From contig NZ_RHOT01000014.1 in assembly GCF_003946675.1 (NCBI RefSeq), forward strand, positions 1-51,655: a stretch of DNA of 51,655 nt, read 5' to 3'. Under the pieces are notes generated by a model. The model was given only the letters and a program-made list of their open reading frames with translations. It did not search any database and had not been told where the DNA came from. The translations under genes were made by a program, and so were the position numbers. Of the stretch, positions 34,748-43,835 are shown piece after piece. The DNA comes from Lapidilactobacillus gannanensis (lineage in GTDB: Bacteria; Bacillota; Bacilli; Lactobacillales; Lactobacillaceae). The stretch's first letter is position 1. Each line of letters opens with the position of its first letter.

Positions 34748-35686
34748 CTAAGCTTCTTGCCGTTGCATTGCTTGGTAGACAGCGCCAATAATGCCGGCGT
34801 TATTCATTAGCTTCGCTGGTTTGATTTGAGCAATGGTCTGATCTTTGACCTCAGAAACGCTGACATGACGTAATTCCAAATCAGTCAAAGCTGCATTCAA
34901 GTCGTGAATAAAGGTTGGGTTAGCGCTAATACCACCACCAATTAAGACAACTTCTGGGTCGTAACAAACGATCAGGTTTAAAATCCCAGTTGCTAAATCA
35001 TAATAGAATTTATCCAACGTCATTTGAGCCAATTTCTCACCAGCTGCAGCTGCTTGGAAAATCACCCGAGCATCGATCAACCGTTCAAATTCGGGATCTA
35101 ATTGTTGTTTGGCCAAAGTATACGTATGGCAAAGACCGCCAACAATCGCACTAGATTTATTCAGTGAGGCATCCTCTAAATCGCGGGTAAAGTCTAAATC
35201 ATGCGTCAACATCCAGCCAAATTCACCGGCCATCCCATGAGCGCCACGATAAAGTTGATTATTAATAATCGCACCGCCACCGAAACCAGTTCCTAAGACT
35301 AAGCAAAGATAATTCTCAATCCCTTGGGCGGCACCCAACCAGTGTTCAGCAATGGCTGCTGCATTAGCATCATTTTCAACGTTGGTTGGTAAGTTCGTCC
35401 GTTGTTCCATTTCAGCTTTCAGGTTAACGCCGATCATGCTGCGCACTGCCCCAGCGGTGACTAGAAAACCGTTATTTTTAATAATACCGGGCATACTGAT
35501 CCCGATGCCAGCTAAATCTGTTGCTTGTGTTTGATAATCAGTGACAATTTTAGTTAATTGTTCTAAAAAATCGTTTTTATTTAATGGTGTTGGCACGGCG
35601 CCTTGGGCCTGAATCTGCCCGGCATGATCCACGAGACCGTATTTGATCGTCGTTCCACCAACATCAATTCCAATATAGTGTTGCAT
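34748..35686 (-). CDS. ROK family sugar kinase (glucokinase or beta-glucoside kinase type)
   Basis: 312 residues. ATP-binding GIDVGGTTIKYGLVD (residues 5-19), the sugar-binding motif ENDANAAAIAEHWLGAA with the catalytic Asp, and LGTGFGGGAIIN. The zinc motif CxCGxxGC usual in glucokinases and repressors is absent between residues 150 and 190. This favours a BglK-type kinase or other non-zinc ROK enzyme, but only as an inference. In this operon it would phosphorylate the sugar released by the GH5 enzyme or an imported glycoside. Confidence 0.88.
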   Translation of the reverse strand: MQHYIGIDVGGTTIKYGLVDHAGQIQAQGAVPTPLNKNDFLEQLTKIVTDYQTQATDLAGIGISMPGIIKNNGFLVTAGAVRSMIGVNLKAEMEQRTNLPTNVENDANAAAIAEHWLGAAQGIENYLCLVLGTGFGGGAIINNQLYRGAHGMAGEFGWMLTHDLDFTRDLEDASLNKSSAIVGGLCHTYTLAKQQLDPEFERLIDARVIFQAAAAGEKLAQMTLDKFYYDLATGILNLIVCYDPEVVLIGGGISANPTFIHDLNAALTDLELRHVSVSEVKDQTIAQIKPAKLMNNAGIIGAVYQAMQRQEA

Positions 35687-35688
35687 GA

Positions 35689-36315
35689 TTAATTCTGCCC
35701 TTCTGTGTCGTCATACTTCTGAAAAATATGAGTCATAATTTTACTATTGATCATCGCGGCTCCAGCTACTCCTAGGAAAACCCAGAGGAAGAATAACTTA
35801 GGTAACAGGATCGGGAACAACACGATCAGCACCGCATTGCTAATGAAACAAACAATACTTAAGGCTGCGTTCTGGAAACTAAGCACCAAGGCGTTGCGGA
35901 TTTGCGCACCAAGTTGGTTCTCATAATGAGCTAACATTGGGAAAAGATATTCACTGGTAAATAAGAAGATTGCTGATAAACTGACCATAATAATCACAAT
36001 GATCGGTTGCTTCTGGAACAAGGCATAACGGATAGCGTAAAAGAAGAACAAAGCACCAACTAACATACCCAGACCAGCAACGAATCCTTGCTTAAAGTTA
36101 CTTTTAAAAGCTGCCATATACGTCCGATAAAGGGCCGGTTCGTCGCCATTAGCAATTTTTAAAGTACAGTGATATAAGGCTACTGTCGATGCACCAATCG
36201 TCACAATTGGAAATGAGGTCAACAAGAATAGCAGATTCAAGCACAGTACCTGATAAATAATGGTCATGGCTCGGAATAAACCACCATTCATACTGAAAAT
36301 TTTCTTCATCGACAT
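35689..36315 (-). CDS. YesL-type (DUF624) membrane protein
   Basis: 208 residues with about five helices; the start MKKIFSMNGGLFRAMTIIYQVLCLNLLFLLTSFPIVTIGAS is the DUF624 signature. YesL proteins are regularly encoded with LplABC-type oligosaccharide transporters, but their role is unknown. It lies between the binding protein and the ROK kinase, 2 bp upstream of the latter, after a hairpin that may lower its expression. Confidence 0.88.
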   Translation of the reverse strand: MSMKKIFSMNGGLFRAMTIIYQVLCLNLLFLLTSFPIVTIGASTVALYHCTLKIANGDEPALYRTYMAAFKSNFKQGFVAGLGMLVGALFFFYAIRYALFQKQPIIVIIMVSLSAIFLFTSEYLFPMLAHYENQLGAQIRNALVLSFQNAALSIVCFISNAVLIVLFPILLPKLFFLWVFLGVAGAAMINSKIMTHIFQKYDDTEGQN

Positions 36316-36355
36316 GCAGCTCCTTTGTTAGCGATTACTTCTGGGAACTAAGAAA

Positions 36356-36373
36356 GCCAGGATTTTCCCTGGC
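36356..36373 (-). terminator. Intra-operon hairpin after the solute-binding protein gene
   Basis: GCCAGG / CCTGGC with a 6-nt loop, followed on the minus strand by TTTCTT. Such weak terminators after binding-protein genes usually give high lipoprotein and lower downstream expression. Confidence 0.55.
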
Positions 36374-36412
36374 CATCTCAGTAAACAATTAACATTGTCA
36401 ACTTAACCTGGA

Positions 36413-38032
36413 TTACTTCATGTTAAGCTTTTTCTTATTAGCAACAATATTAGCATCACGCGTCTTATTGATTGCTTCAATACTATTTTCTTTCTGGAAC
36501 TTCTTGTACTTAGCTAAGGCACTATCAAACTCTGCTTTATCCTTGGCCCGGATCATTGAAACCATCGTTGTACTCCAGTTCGTTTGGATGGCACTTAAAG
36601 CCCGTGCTTCTTGAGTACCAGGATCTGGCGCAATGTTTTCAATGACGAATTGTGGCTTCAAATACTTCTTGCCCCAATCTTGCATTTGCCAAACAGCTTT
36701 AACATATGAATCCTTGTTCAAAGCTTTATAACGGTCATGACCGAAGAGGATAAACTCACCAATCCGATAATCTTTTTGCCATTTAGTTGGTTGTTCAACT
36801 TGCAACTTCTTAGCAAATGGTGTCCAGCTAACTTTACCATCAGCAGCTTGAGTATACATCTTACCCTTTTCACCGAAGTTTGTTAACATTTGACCCTTAT
36901 TGCTTAAGAGATATTCATAAACTTGAATAGCTTTAGCAGGGTGCTTTGATTTGTTAGAAATATAGTTGATCAACCAGCCAGAAATACCTGCTTGAGATAA
37001 TGTTGGTTTACGACCGACTGTGCTTTGGATCCCATCGATTGCTAAGTACGCAGCGTTCGGACTCTTAGTAGCGAAGTTTTGTAAGTCAGTCCCCTGGTTA
37101 ACATCAGAACCCATCATCATCGTAGCATATTTACCATTGGCAACTTTTTCTTTAAAAGCGTTAGAGTCATCAGTAAAGCTATCATCACTAATGTTACCGT
37201 CAGCATGAACTTCACGGAAAGCATTCAACCATTTAATATAATCTGAGTCCAAATCACGATCATAATATTTACCATTCTTCGTAATTGGCACACCTAACAT
37301 ATCTTGAACCACATTTTCTAATGAACTATTACCACCACTGAAGTCATTAAAACCAAATGGAATTAAGTCAGGGAATTTTTCTTTAATTGCTTTCATCCCT
37401 TTAACAAAGCCTTCTGGTGTCGTAAAGTCTTGATCACCAATCGCATCTTTAACGTCCTGACGAATGATGAAGGCGTCACGTGGTAAAATCTTACCACTCT
37501 TGTAATCAGCTGGTGTATTTGAGTAGTTAGGGTAACCATAAGTTTGACCCTTGATCTTGTACCAGTTCAACGTATCTTTTTGTGCAACCTTGTAGAAATA
37601 TGGGTCGTATTTAGTGGCTAAATCTTGTAATGAGTATGCCCAAGTATTAGCTGTCCGAGCAACCTTTGAGTTAGGGTCATCAATCGTGATCATATCAGGC
37701 ATGTTACCACTGGCAAAATAAGTATTTAATTTCGTATCATCACCAGTGACGAACTTGATATTCACATTCAAATCTTTCTTAATTTGTTTGGTGATGTAAT
37801 CCTTGCCGTAATCTTTATTCCACCATTCCTCTTTGACAAACCAAGTCAAATTAGTGGTCTTGCTCTTATCACTCTTCCAAGCTGGTGTATCCTTGCTAAC
37901 CTTGTATGAAGCCTTTGGTAAGTTGCTAGAACTACTGCTATCAGATTTCTTGCCGCCACAAGCCGTTAAAATAAGTGCAGATCCCAAAACGACGACTGCT
38001 GATAGTGCCCGTAAAATTCCTTTTTTCTTCAT
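36413..38032 (-). CDS. ABC transporter extracellular solute-binding lipoprotein (LplA type)
   Basis: 539 residues. Lipoprotein signal peptide with lipobox LTAC, Cys25 being the lipidated residue, then a Ser/Lys-rich linker. The large two-lobe binding domain has segments such as TWFVKEEWWNKDYGKDYI and GFNDFSGGNSSLENVVQDMLG, typical of the LplA/YtcQ family of oligosaccharide receptors, which pair with YteP/YtcP permeases. It delivers an oligosaccharide to the two adjacent permeases. Confidence 0.92.
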   Translation of the reverse strand: MKKKGILRALSAVVVLGSALILTACGGKKSDSSSSSNLPKASYKVSKDTPAWKSDKSKTTNLTWFVKEEWWNKDYGKDYITKQIKKDLNVNIKFVTGDDTKLNTYFASGNMPDMITIDDPNSKVARTANTWAYSLQDLATKYDPYFYKVAQKDTLNWYKIKGQTYGYPNYSNTPADYKSGKILPRDAFIIRQDVKDAIGDQDFTTPEGFVKGMKAIKEKFPDLIPFGFNDFSGGNSSLENVVQDMLGVPITKNGKYYDRDLDSDYIKWLNAFREVHADGNISDDSFTDDSNAFKEKVANGKYATMMMGSDVNQGTDLQNFATKSPNAAYLAIDGIQSTVGRKPTLSQAGISGWLINYISNKSKHPAKAIQVYEYLLSNKGQMLTNFGEKGKMYTQAADGKVSWTPFAKKLQVEQPTKWQKDYRIGEFILFGHDRYKALNKDSYVKAVWQMQDWGKKYLKPQFVIENIAPDPGTQEARALSAIQTNWSTTMVSMIRAKDKAEFDSALAKYKKFQKENSIEAINKTRDANIVANKKKLNMK

Positions 38033-38055
38033 TACTGTATCCCTACCTCTTCAAA

Positions 38056-38961
38056 TTATTCTTTTACTGCGCCAAGCATTGTACCTGTTACAAAATACTT
38101 CTGCAAAAATGGATAAAGAACCAAGATTGGTAGCATTGTTACCACGATTGTAGCTAACTGCACCCCCTTCGATGATGTTGCAATTGTAATCTGGGCATTC
38201 AACCCATTTGCTGCCGCTGCTTGCGATTTGACGATAATATCGTACAAGCGCATTTGCATTGGATATAAGGCTTCATTAGTGACATAAAGCTTAGCAGTCA
38301 TGAAGTCATTCCATTGCCAAACGCCGTGGAATAAACCGATGGTGGCTAATGCTGGTTTAGATAATGGCACGATAATTGAGAAGAAGATTTTCCAATCACT
38401 GGCCCCATCGATTTTGGCTGATTCTTCCAAGGAATCAGGAATATCCCGGAAGAAGTTCATTAAGATAACCATGTCATAATAGCTGAACATTGCTGGTAAG
38501 ATGTAAACCCAGAACGAATTGAGTAAACCTAATGACTTGATCAATAGGTAGGTTGGAATCATCCCACCTGAGAAGAACATCGTGATAATCCCCATGGCCG
38601 AATATAATTTACGACCACGTAGCCGCCGTTTACTCAAGGCATAAGCGACAATCGAGCAGAGGAATAAATGGAAGATAACCCCGACTAAGGTTTTGGCAAC
38701 GGAGATAAACATTGATTGCCAAATGCCGCTGTCATTAAAAACCGACACATAATTAGCAATTGATAACTTATTTGGCCAGAAAACAAAGGAAGTCGCGTTT
38801 TTATCGGCAAAGGATGAAATAACGATATTCCACATTGGAATCAAGATAATCAATGAGAATAAAGTCATAATGACCACGTTGACGACATCAAAGACTTTGT
38901 TACCCTTAGTTTTACGAACCTTGGAAAGATTACTCTTAGTTTGTTTCTTCGATAACATCAT
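38056..38961 (-). CDS. Carbohydrate ABC permease (LplC/YtcP type)
   Basis: 301 residues with six helices. The EAA motif is EESAKIDGASDWKIFFSIIVPLSKPALATIGLF near residues 190-222. The N-terminus is basic and cytoplasmic. It forms the transport channel with the partner permease encoded just upstream. No ATPase gene is present in the operon, so a shared ATPase of the MsmK/MsmX kind must energise the system. Confidence 0.93.
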   Translation of the reverse strand: MMLSKKQTKSNLSKVRKTKGNKVFDVVNVVIMTLFSLIILIPMWNIVISSFADKNATSFVFWPNKLSIANYVSVFNDSGIWQSMFISVAKTLVGVIFHLFLCSIVAYALSKRRLRGRKLYSAMGIITMFFSGGMIPTYLLIKSLGLLNSFWVYILPAMFSYYDMVILMNFFRDIPDSLEESAKIDGASDWKIFFSIIVPLSKPALATIGLFHGVWQWNDFMTAKLYVTNEALYPMQMRLYDIIVKSQAAAANGLNAQITIATSSKGVQLATIVVTMLPILVLYPFLQKYFVTGTMLGAVKE

Positions 38962-38976
38962 TTTTACGCACCCCGC

Positions 38977-39927
38977 TTACAAGACTGATTGATTATCATT
39001 CAGTTTCTTAGTGACCAAGTTAGTGATCGTCAAGAGGACAACTGAGATAATCCCGACACCTAAACCTACGGCAGTCGCGTAAGAGAAGTCACCTTGCGTT
39101 AAACCGACTCGATAAACATAGGAATTAATAACTTCGGCTTTGGGTTGGTTTTGTGAGTTCATCAAAACCAAAGTTTGATCCAAGTTAGAATTGAATAACC
39201 CAGAAACTGATAGAATCAAGTTCAAAGCAATAATATTGCTCATTTCAGGAATCGTAATGCTCCAAATTTGGCGAAGCTTGGAAGCACCATCCATTTCAGC
39301 TGCTTCATAATAGGTTGGATCAATTTTAGACATGGTAGCCAGATATAAAATTGTGCCCCAGCCGGCTTCCTTCCATACATCAGATAAGGAAGCAATGCTC
39401 CAATAACCGCCGGCGTTTAACATGTGGTTCGTGTGAATATTGAAACCTAACATGTTCAGCAAACCATTTAACATCCCGTTAGAAGACATCCAAGTGATCA
39501 ACATCCCACCTAAGATGATCCAAGATAAGAAGTGAGGTAAATAAGTAATTGTCTGAACAACCTTCTTAAATGGTGCCCAGTTCAGTTCGAAAATCATAAT
39601 GGCAAGAATAATAGGTAAGAAAAACTCAATTACTAATTTGATGGTACTGATACCCACCGTATTTTGAACTGATTGCCAGAAATACTTATCTTGCAAAATC
39701 GTTTGGAAGTTTTGCATGCCGACCCAAGGTGAATCCTGAATCGTACTAGTTACGGAATAACTCTTAAACGCCAACGTCAACCCATAAATTGGAATGAAGT
39801 TGAAAATAATCATACAGATGATACCTGGTAGGACCATTGTCTGCAGTTGCCATTGCCGTGCCCAATCGCGACACCAATTAGCAACTTTTTTTCCTACCGT
39901 TTTGTTGCTCTTTGCTTCGGAATTCAT
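38977..39927 (-). CDS. Carbohydrate ABC permease (LplB/YteP type)
   Basis: 316 residues, six helices. EAA motif YYEAAEMDGASKLRQIWSITIPEMSNIIALNLILS near residues 205-239. MVLPGIICMIIFNFIPIYGLTLAF starts the membrane part. RBS AGGAGGAG is strong. It is the first structural gene after lacI, and a 20-bp palindromic operator lies just upstream of its RBS. Confidence 0.93.
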   Translation of the reverse strand: MNSEAKSNKTVGKKVANWCRDWARQWQLQTMVLPGIICMIIFNFIPIYGLTLAFKSYSVTSTIQDSPWVGMQNFQTILQDKYFWQSVQNTVGISTIKLVIEFFLPIILAIMIFELNWAPFKKVVQTITYLPHFLSWIILGGMLITWMSSNGMLNGLLNMLGFNIHTNHMLNAGGYWSIASLSDVWKEAGWGTILYLATMSKIDPTYYEAAEMDGASKLRQIWSITIPEMSNIIALNLILSVSGLFNSNLDQTLVLMNSQNQPKAEVINSYVYRVGLTQGDFSYATAVGLGVGIISVVLLTITNLVTKKLNDNQSVL

Positions 39928-39941
39928 GATTACTCCTCCTG

Positions 39942-39961
39942 AAATAAAAACGTTTTTATTT
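39942..39961. promoter_or_regulatory. LacI-family operator of the ABC operon
   Basis: AAATAAAAACGTTTTTATTT, a perfect 20-bp palindrome with the central CG usual for LacI-family regulators, in the 62-bp gap between lacI and the first permease gene. Its core AAAACGTTTT recurs near the lacI promoter. Confidence 0.75.
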
Positions 39962-39989
39962 TTATTTAAAAAACTGGAACCAATTTAAC

Positions 39990-40994
39990 CTAGATGTTCC
40001 GGGCTGACTTCCGAATAATCAGTTCCCCTGGTAATACTTTGGCTGCCACATTACGTTCACCCTTAATCAGTTGTAATAACAGATTAATTGACTGCCGCGC
40101 TTGAGCGGCAATCGGGTTGCGAATTGTGGTTAGCGCTGGACTAAAGTACTCAGCAATATCAATATCATCAAAACCAATGACACTCACATCTTCCGGCACG
40201 TTATAACCTTCATATTTCAAGGCTTTCATCGCCCCAATGGCACTGATATCATTACCAGCAACAAAGGCGGTGGGAATCTCAGTGCCTTGAATGCGCGCAC
40301 TACGAATGAAAGAAAGTACGGCATTATAAGCCGCTTCTTCTTCAAACAGCCCTTGCAACAAGTATGATGGCGGAATTGCCAGCGAACGCTCAGCCAGGGC
40401 TTTACGCAAACCAGCTAGACGCTGCTCACTATCATAAACGCCTTCAAACCCAGCAATATAAGCGATTTTTCGATGACCAAGATTCAATAGATAGTTACCA
40501 ACATCATAACCAGCTTGAAATGAATCAAAGATAACACTCGTCGCATATTCCGACGTATACTTCCGATCAAGAAACACGACTGGCATTTTCTCCGAGTTAA
40601 GAATTTCTAAATCCTGATCCGAAATAACCAAATCAAACAGCAAAACCCCGTCAAACAAGTTACCACGAATGGTATTCATAATCTGGTGACGATCACTGGA
40701 AATATAGACGTTTAAGCCATAACCACTTTTTTCACTGAAATGTGCCAAAGCATCCATTAACAGTGAGAAATAAGGGCCAGTCACACTAGATGTAAAGAAG
40801 CCAATTGTTTGGGTTGAACCAGACTTGAGCCGCTGTCCAATCAGATTTGGTGAATATTCAAGCCGTTGGGCAACTTCCAAAATGTGCTTCTTGGTATCTG
40901 GTTTAACAACGTTGACATCATTCAAAGCTTTAGAAACTGTTGAAATGGAAACACCTGCTTCTCGTGCCACGTCCTTGATTGTAACTTTTGTCAT
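39990..40994 (-). CDS. LacI-family transcriptional regulator
   Basis: 334 residues from the ATG at 40994, which has a GGAGG RBS; the longer frame to 41132 runs through the promoter. The helix-turn-helix and hinge helix are MTKVTIKDVAREAGVSISTVSKALN and YSPNLIGQRLKSGSTQTIGFF. A periplasmic-binding-protein-like sensor domain (VIFDSFQAGYDVGNYLLNLGHRKIAYIAG, VIGFDDIDIAEYFSPALTT) follows. It presumably represses the ABC/ROK/GH5 operon and itself through the palindromes with core AAACGTTT. Confidence 0.93.
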   Translation of the reverse strand: MTKVTIKDVAREAGVSISTVSKALNDVNVVKPDTKKHILEVAQRLEYSPNLIGQRLKSGSTQTIGFFTSSVTGPYFSLLMDALAHFSEKSGYGLNVYISSDRHQIMNTIRGNLFDGVLLFDLVISDQDLEILNSEKMPVVFLDRKYTSEYATSVIFDSFQAGYDVGNYLLNLGHRKIAYIAGFEGVYDSEQRLAGLRKALAERSLAIPPSYLLQGLFEEEAAYNAVLSFIRSARIQGTEIPTAFVAGNDISAIGAMKALKYEGYNVPEDVSVIGFDDIDIAEYFSPALTTIRNPIAAQARQSINLLLQLIKGERNVAAKVLPGELIIRKSARNI

Positions 40995-41014
40995 TGCCGT
41001 TCCTCCAGAAATTG

Positions 41015-41087
41015 TTAAAGCGTTTCCACATCCAATACAATAGCACATGATTTTCGCAGATGCAATAGTTTTTTGAAAACGTTTATA
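41015..41087 (-). promoter_or_regulatory. lacI promoter with two operator or cre-like sites
   Basis: On the minus strand, TTGCAT (41065-41060), 17 bp, TATTGT (41042-41037), with an extended -10 TG. A downstream site (TTAAAGCGTTTCCA, 41015-41028) and an upstream site (TGAAAACGTTTATA, 41074-41087) each differ little from the cre consensus and share the CGTTT core with the operator at 39942. Autoregulation, CcpA control or both are possible. Confidence 0.6.
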
Positions 41088-41354
41088 TTTTTGAAATGTA
41101 TATTTATCAGCATTTACCGCCATACCAATCATACGCCAAATACAGTCAAAATGCTAATCTATCGCGAATAAGTCACTTACATTTGAAACTAATCCAATGA
41201 ATTAGTCTTCACTATAAAAAACAAAACCAATTGAGAATTATTTATTTTTTTTCGGCTAATTAAGCGTTATTTCGCACACCCCACAACTAAATTACTACTG
41301 AAATTTATTCGGAATCTCTCAAAATGACCATGGTCCCATCAGTGAATTTGTTAG

Positions 41355-41407
41355 TTGACATTGGGTAAAAATCTGATTATAGCATTTCTGTTAGCTAGCT
41401 AGCAGAA
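41355..41407 (+). promoter_or_regulatory. marR-MFS promoter and MarR operator
   Basis: TTGACA (41355-41360), 17 bp, TATAGC (41378-41383). Directly after it lies a 22-bp near-perfect palindrome at 41386-41407: outer TTCTG / CAGAA around TAGCTAGCTA, with one mismatched pair. It covers the expected start site, as for autorepressing MarR proteins. Confidence 0.75.
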
Positions 41408-41422
41408 AGTAGATGAATATTC

Positions 41423-41854
41423 ATGCAGCAAAATATGGGGCGACTTTTAAAAATCGCGAGTAATCAAATGAGCCGTGACTTAGACCGTTTCGCCGAGAAA
41501 TATGGCTCAACGGGTACCCAAATGTCAATTATCGATTATCTAAGCCGTCATCCGCAAAATGAAGTCAAACAACACGAATTAGAACAAGAATTCAATATTC
41601 AACGTTCAACCACAACCGTGCTCTTACAGCGAATGGAGAAAAAAGGTTTGATCATTCGGAAAACTAGTGCGACGGATAGCCGCCAAAAAGCTGTGGCCTT
41701 AACGCCAGCAGCAACTAAACTGAGTCAGGTTTTCGCTGAGTATCTCGCGCAAGAAGAACAGGCCCTTACCCAAAGCTTTAGTCCTGACGAACTGGCGCTT
41801 TTTGAACGATTCTTAAATTTTTACATTGCCAGAGGAGCAAAAAAACATGAATAA
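41423..41854 (+). CDS. MarR-family transcriptional regulator
   Basis: 143 residues. Winged helix with TQMSIIDYLSRHPQNEVKQHELEQEFNIQRSTTTVLLQRMEKKGLIIRKTSATDSRQKAVALT (about 33-95), flanked by dimerisation helices. It overlaps the MFS gene by 8 bp, so they form one coupled operon. It probably represses the operon until a drug-like ligand binds. The upstream RBS is weak. The broken MFS paralogue at 4.1 kb has no such regulator gene. Confidence 0.9.
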   Translation: MQQNMGRLLKIASNQMSRDLDRFAEKYGSTGTQMSIIDYLSRHPQNEVKQHELEQEFNIQRSTTTVLLQRMEKKGLIIRKTSATDSRQKAVALTPAATKLSQVFAEYLAQEEQALTQSFSPDELALFERFLNFYIARGAKKHE

Positions 41855-43247
41855 ACCCAAAATTCCTGGAAAAGTTTTCGGTGCAATTATTGCCACTGGC
41901 TTAATGTCATTCTGTGGTGTCATTGTGGAAACTGCCATGAATATCACCTTTCCCACTTTAATGACCGAATTTCAAGTGACGACTAGTACTGTTCAGTGGA
42001 TGACCACGATTTATTTACTGATTGTGGCAATTATCGTGCCGCTATCAGCCAATCTTAAACGCTCCTTTGCCACGCGAAAATTATTTCTCACTGCTAATTT
42101 ACTTTTCATCACGGGAGTTATCTTAGATCTTGTGGCACCAAATTTTGCAATCCTATTAATTGGCCGAGTCGTGCAAGGATTAGGCACTGGGATTGCTTTG
42201 CCACTCATGTTCAATATTATTTTAGAACAGGTCCCTGCTGAAAAAATCGGTTTGATGATGGGTATTGGTACTTTAATTACCGCCATTGCCCCGGCAATTG
42301 GTCCAACTTTTGGCGGTTTAGTTGTCACTAGTCTCGGTTGGCGTTACATCTTTGCCTTCTTATTGCCAATTTTGCTTTGTTCCTTAATTCTTGGTCGGCT
42401 AACGATCCAACAGAAAACACCAATTCATTTTACTTGGCTAGACGTACCCAGCGTGCTGGCAATTAGCGCCACTTTTATTGGCCTCATTTTGGGATTGAAT
42501 CAAATCGGCAATCATTCATTCTGGTGTTGGCCAGTGGCAGGCGCATTAGTGATTGGTATTTTGGGTGCGATTGTACTGGTCTTCCGTTCTAAGAAGTTAA
42601 CTAGTCCCATTATTAACTTTCAAGTTTTCCATTATTTACGCTTTAGTGGTTATGTCGCTGCCTTTTTCATCATGCAATTAATTGCGCTAGGGCTCTCTTT
42701 CATTTTGCCAAATTATATTCAACTAGTGAATAGCCAAACTGCCATTGCTGCCGGGCTGACGGTTTTACCAGGTGCAGTTCTTGGTGCGATTTTTGCACCA
42801 ATTAGTGGGAAAATTCTTGACGATTTAGGTCCGCGGAAACCGATTCTGCTTGGTGCCGGTCTTTCAGTCTTGGCTGTTGTGTTATTTAGTCTGCGCGCAC
42901 TGCAATTGACGAGTACCATGATCAGTTGCTTTTACTTACTCTTCATGGCCGGAGTTGGTTTAGCCTTCGGGAATATCATGACCAATGGTCTTAAAAACTT
43001 ACCGACTTTCTTGCAAAGTGATGGTAATGCTGTTTTAACCACTATTCAACAGTTTGCTGGAGCTGTAGGTACTTCCCTTGTCTCAATGATCATTAATCAG
43101 AGCCAAACCCATCTGGGCAAAACAACGACTAGTTTAGCAACGGCAATTGGTTCGCAACATGCCTTTCAAATGTTGGTAATTCTCGGTCTGATCGAGCTGA
43201 TCTTGTTGGTCTTAGTTGTTCGACCACAAGCGCAGCAAAATTACTGA
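41847..43247 (+). CDS. DHA2-type MFS multidrug exporter
   Basis: 466 residues from the ATG at 41847, just after RBS AGAGGAGC; the longer frame starts inside marR. About 14 helices; motifs PLSANLKRSF (motif A region), GRVVQGLGTGIALPLMFNI (motif C-like) and SGKILDDLGPRKPIL in the second half. It is a proton-driven exporter of the EmrB/LmrB kind; substrates are unknown. It is highly similar to the frameshifted gene at 4114-5516, which dates that break as recent. Confidence 0.9.
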   Translation: MNKPKIPGKVFGAIIATGLMSFCGVIVETAMNITFPTLMTEFQVTTSTVQWMTTIYLLIVAIIVPLSANLKRSFATRKLFLTANLLFITGVILDLVAPNFAILLIGRVVQGLGTGIALPLMFNIILEQVPAEKIGLMMGIGTLITAIAPAIGPTFGGLVVTSLGWRYIFAFLLPILLCSLILGRLTIQQKTPIHFTWLDVPSVLAISATFIGLILGLNQIGNHSFWCWPVAGALVIGILGAIVLVFRSKKLTSPIINFQVFHYLRFSGYVAAFFIMQLIALGLSFILPNYIQLVNSQTAIAAGLTVLPGAVLGAIFAPISGKILDDLGPRKPILLGAGLSVLAVVLFSLRALQLTSTMISCFYLLFMAGVGLAFGNIMTNGLKNLPTFLQSDGNAVLTTIQQFAGAVGTSLVSMIINQSQTHLGKTTTSLATAIGSQHAFQMLVILGLIELILLVLVVRPQAQQNY

Positions 43248-43304
43248 GCACTAATTTCCCTAAGCCAATATTATTTCATGAAAAAGTGATACTTAGCGAT
43301 AAAG

Positions 43305-43440
43305 ATGATAAAACGGAATTGGTTCTGACACCATTTCGGGCTTGCTGTCGTGGAACGTTACCAAGATTGATTTAAGCGAATATAAGTTCAAAATTGCTAA
43401 ACTCTTGGTGAAGCTTTGAAACAGAATTGCGTCTGACTCC
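43305..43440 (-). repeat. Tandem-type R2 unit, reverse orientation
   Basis: Reading the minus strand it contains GGAGTCAGACGC, TTCAAAGCTTCACCAAG, TTTTGAACTT, AACGTTCCACGAC and GTCAGAACC in the same order as the units at 30470-30810, but more diverged. Confidence 0.7.
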
Positions 43441-43630
43441 ATTCCGGGCGTTTTGGTTGTGGAACGCTGCCGGCATTGATTTGAGCCTATTGCTACGCAA
43501 CAATCTCAAATACAAGCCTTCTACTAAGCGATAAATCGCTAAGTAGAATTTGGCTGCTTCTCGCAAGCTCGTACGCGAATACAAACCCATTGGCTGACAA
43601 CCACGCCCTCCATTCCGTCTGGAGTTGAGA
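43441..43630 (-). repeat. R2-c structured repeat module
   Basis: Outer stem TGGTTGT (43454-43460) with ACAACCA (43597-43603). Hairpin 1 is ATTTGAG (43479-43485) with CTCAAAT (43505-43511). Hairpin 2 is TTCTACT (43519-43525) with AGTAGAA (43542-43548), A-A mismatch, inner AGCGA/TCGCT, loop TAAA. The outer flank CTCCA/TGGAG ends at about 43625. It is homologous to R2-b. Confidence 0.8.
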
Positions 43631-43835
43631 TTGTGTCTTTCACTATTGCAAGTGGTTAAGTCAGCTATTGTGGAGTTGCTCAACTCTGTCAGACTGATAT
43701 TAAGCTTGAACGGTAAAACCAAATAGTCTGATTGAACGTTTTTATCTGGGATAATATATTAATTTGGTCAACTCCATAAAACTTGTCAATCAAATTATTA
43801 GTTCACCACAATCTGCTCTTCTAAACAGTGGTCAT

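Larger units (their letters stand above)
40995..41422. other. Divergent control region between lacI and marR
   Basis: It contains the lacI promoter with two LacI/cre-like sites at 41015-41087 and the marR promoter with its operator at 41355-41407. The stretch 41110-41340 holds nothing recognisable. Confidence 0.65.
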
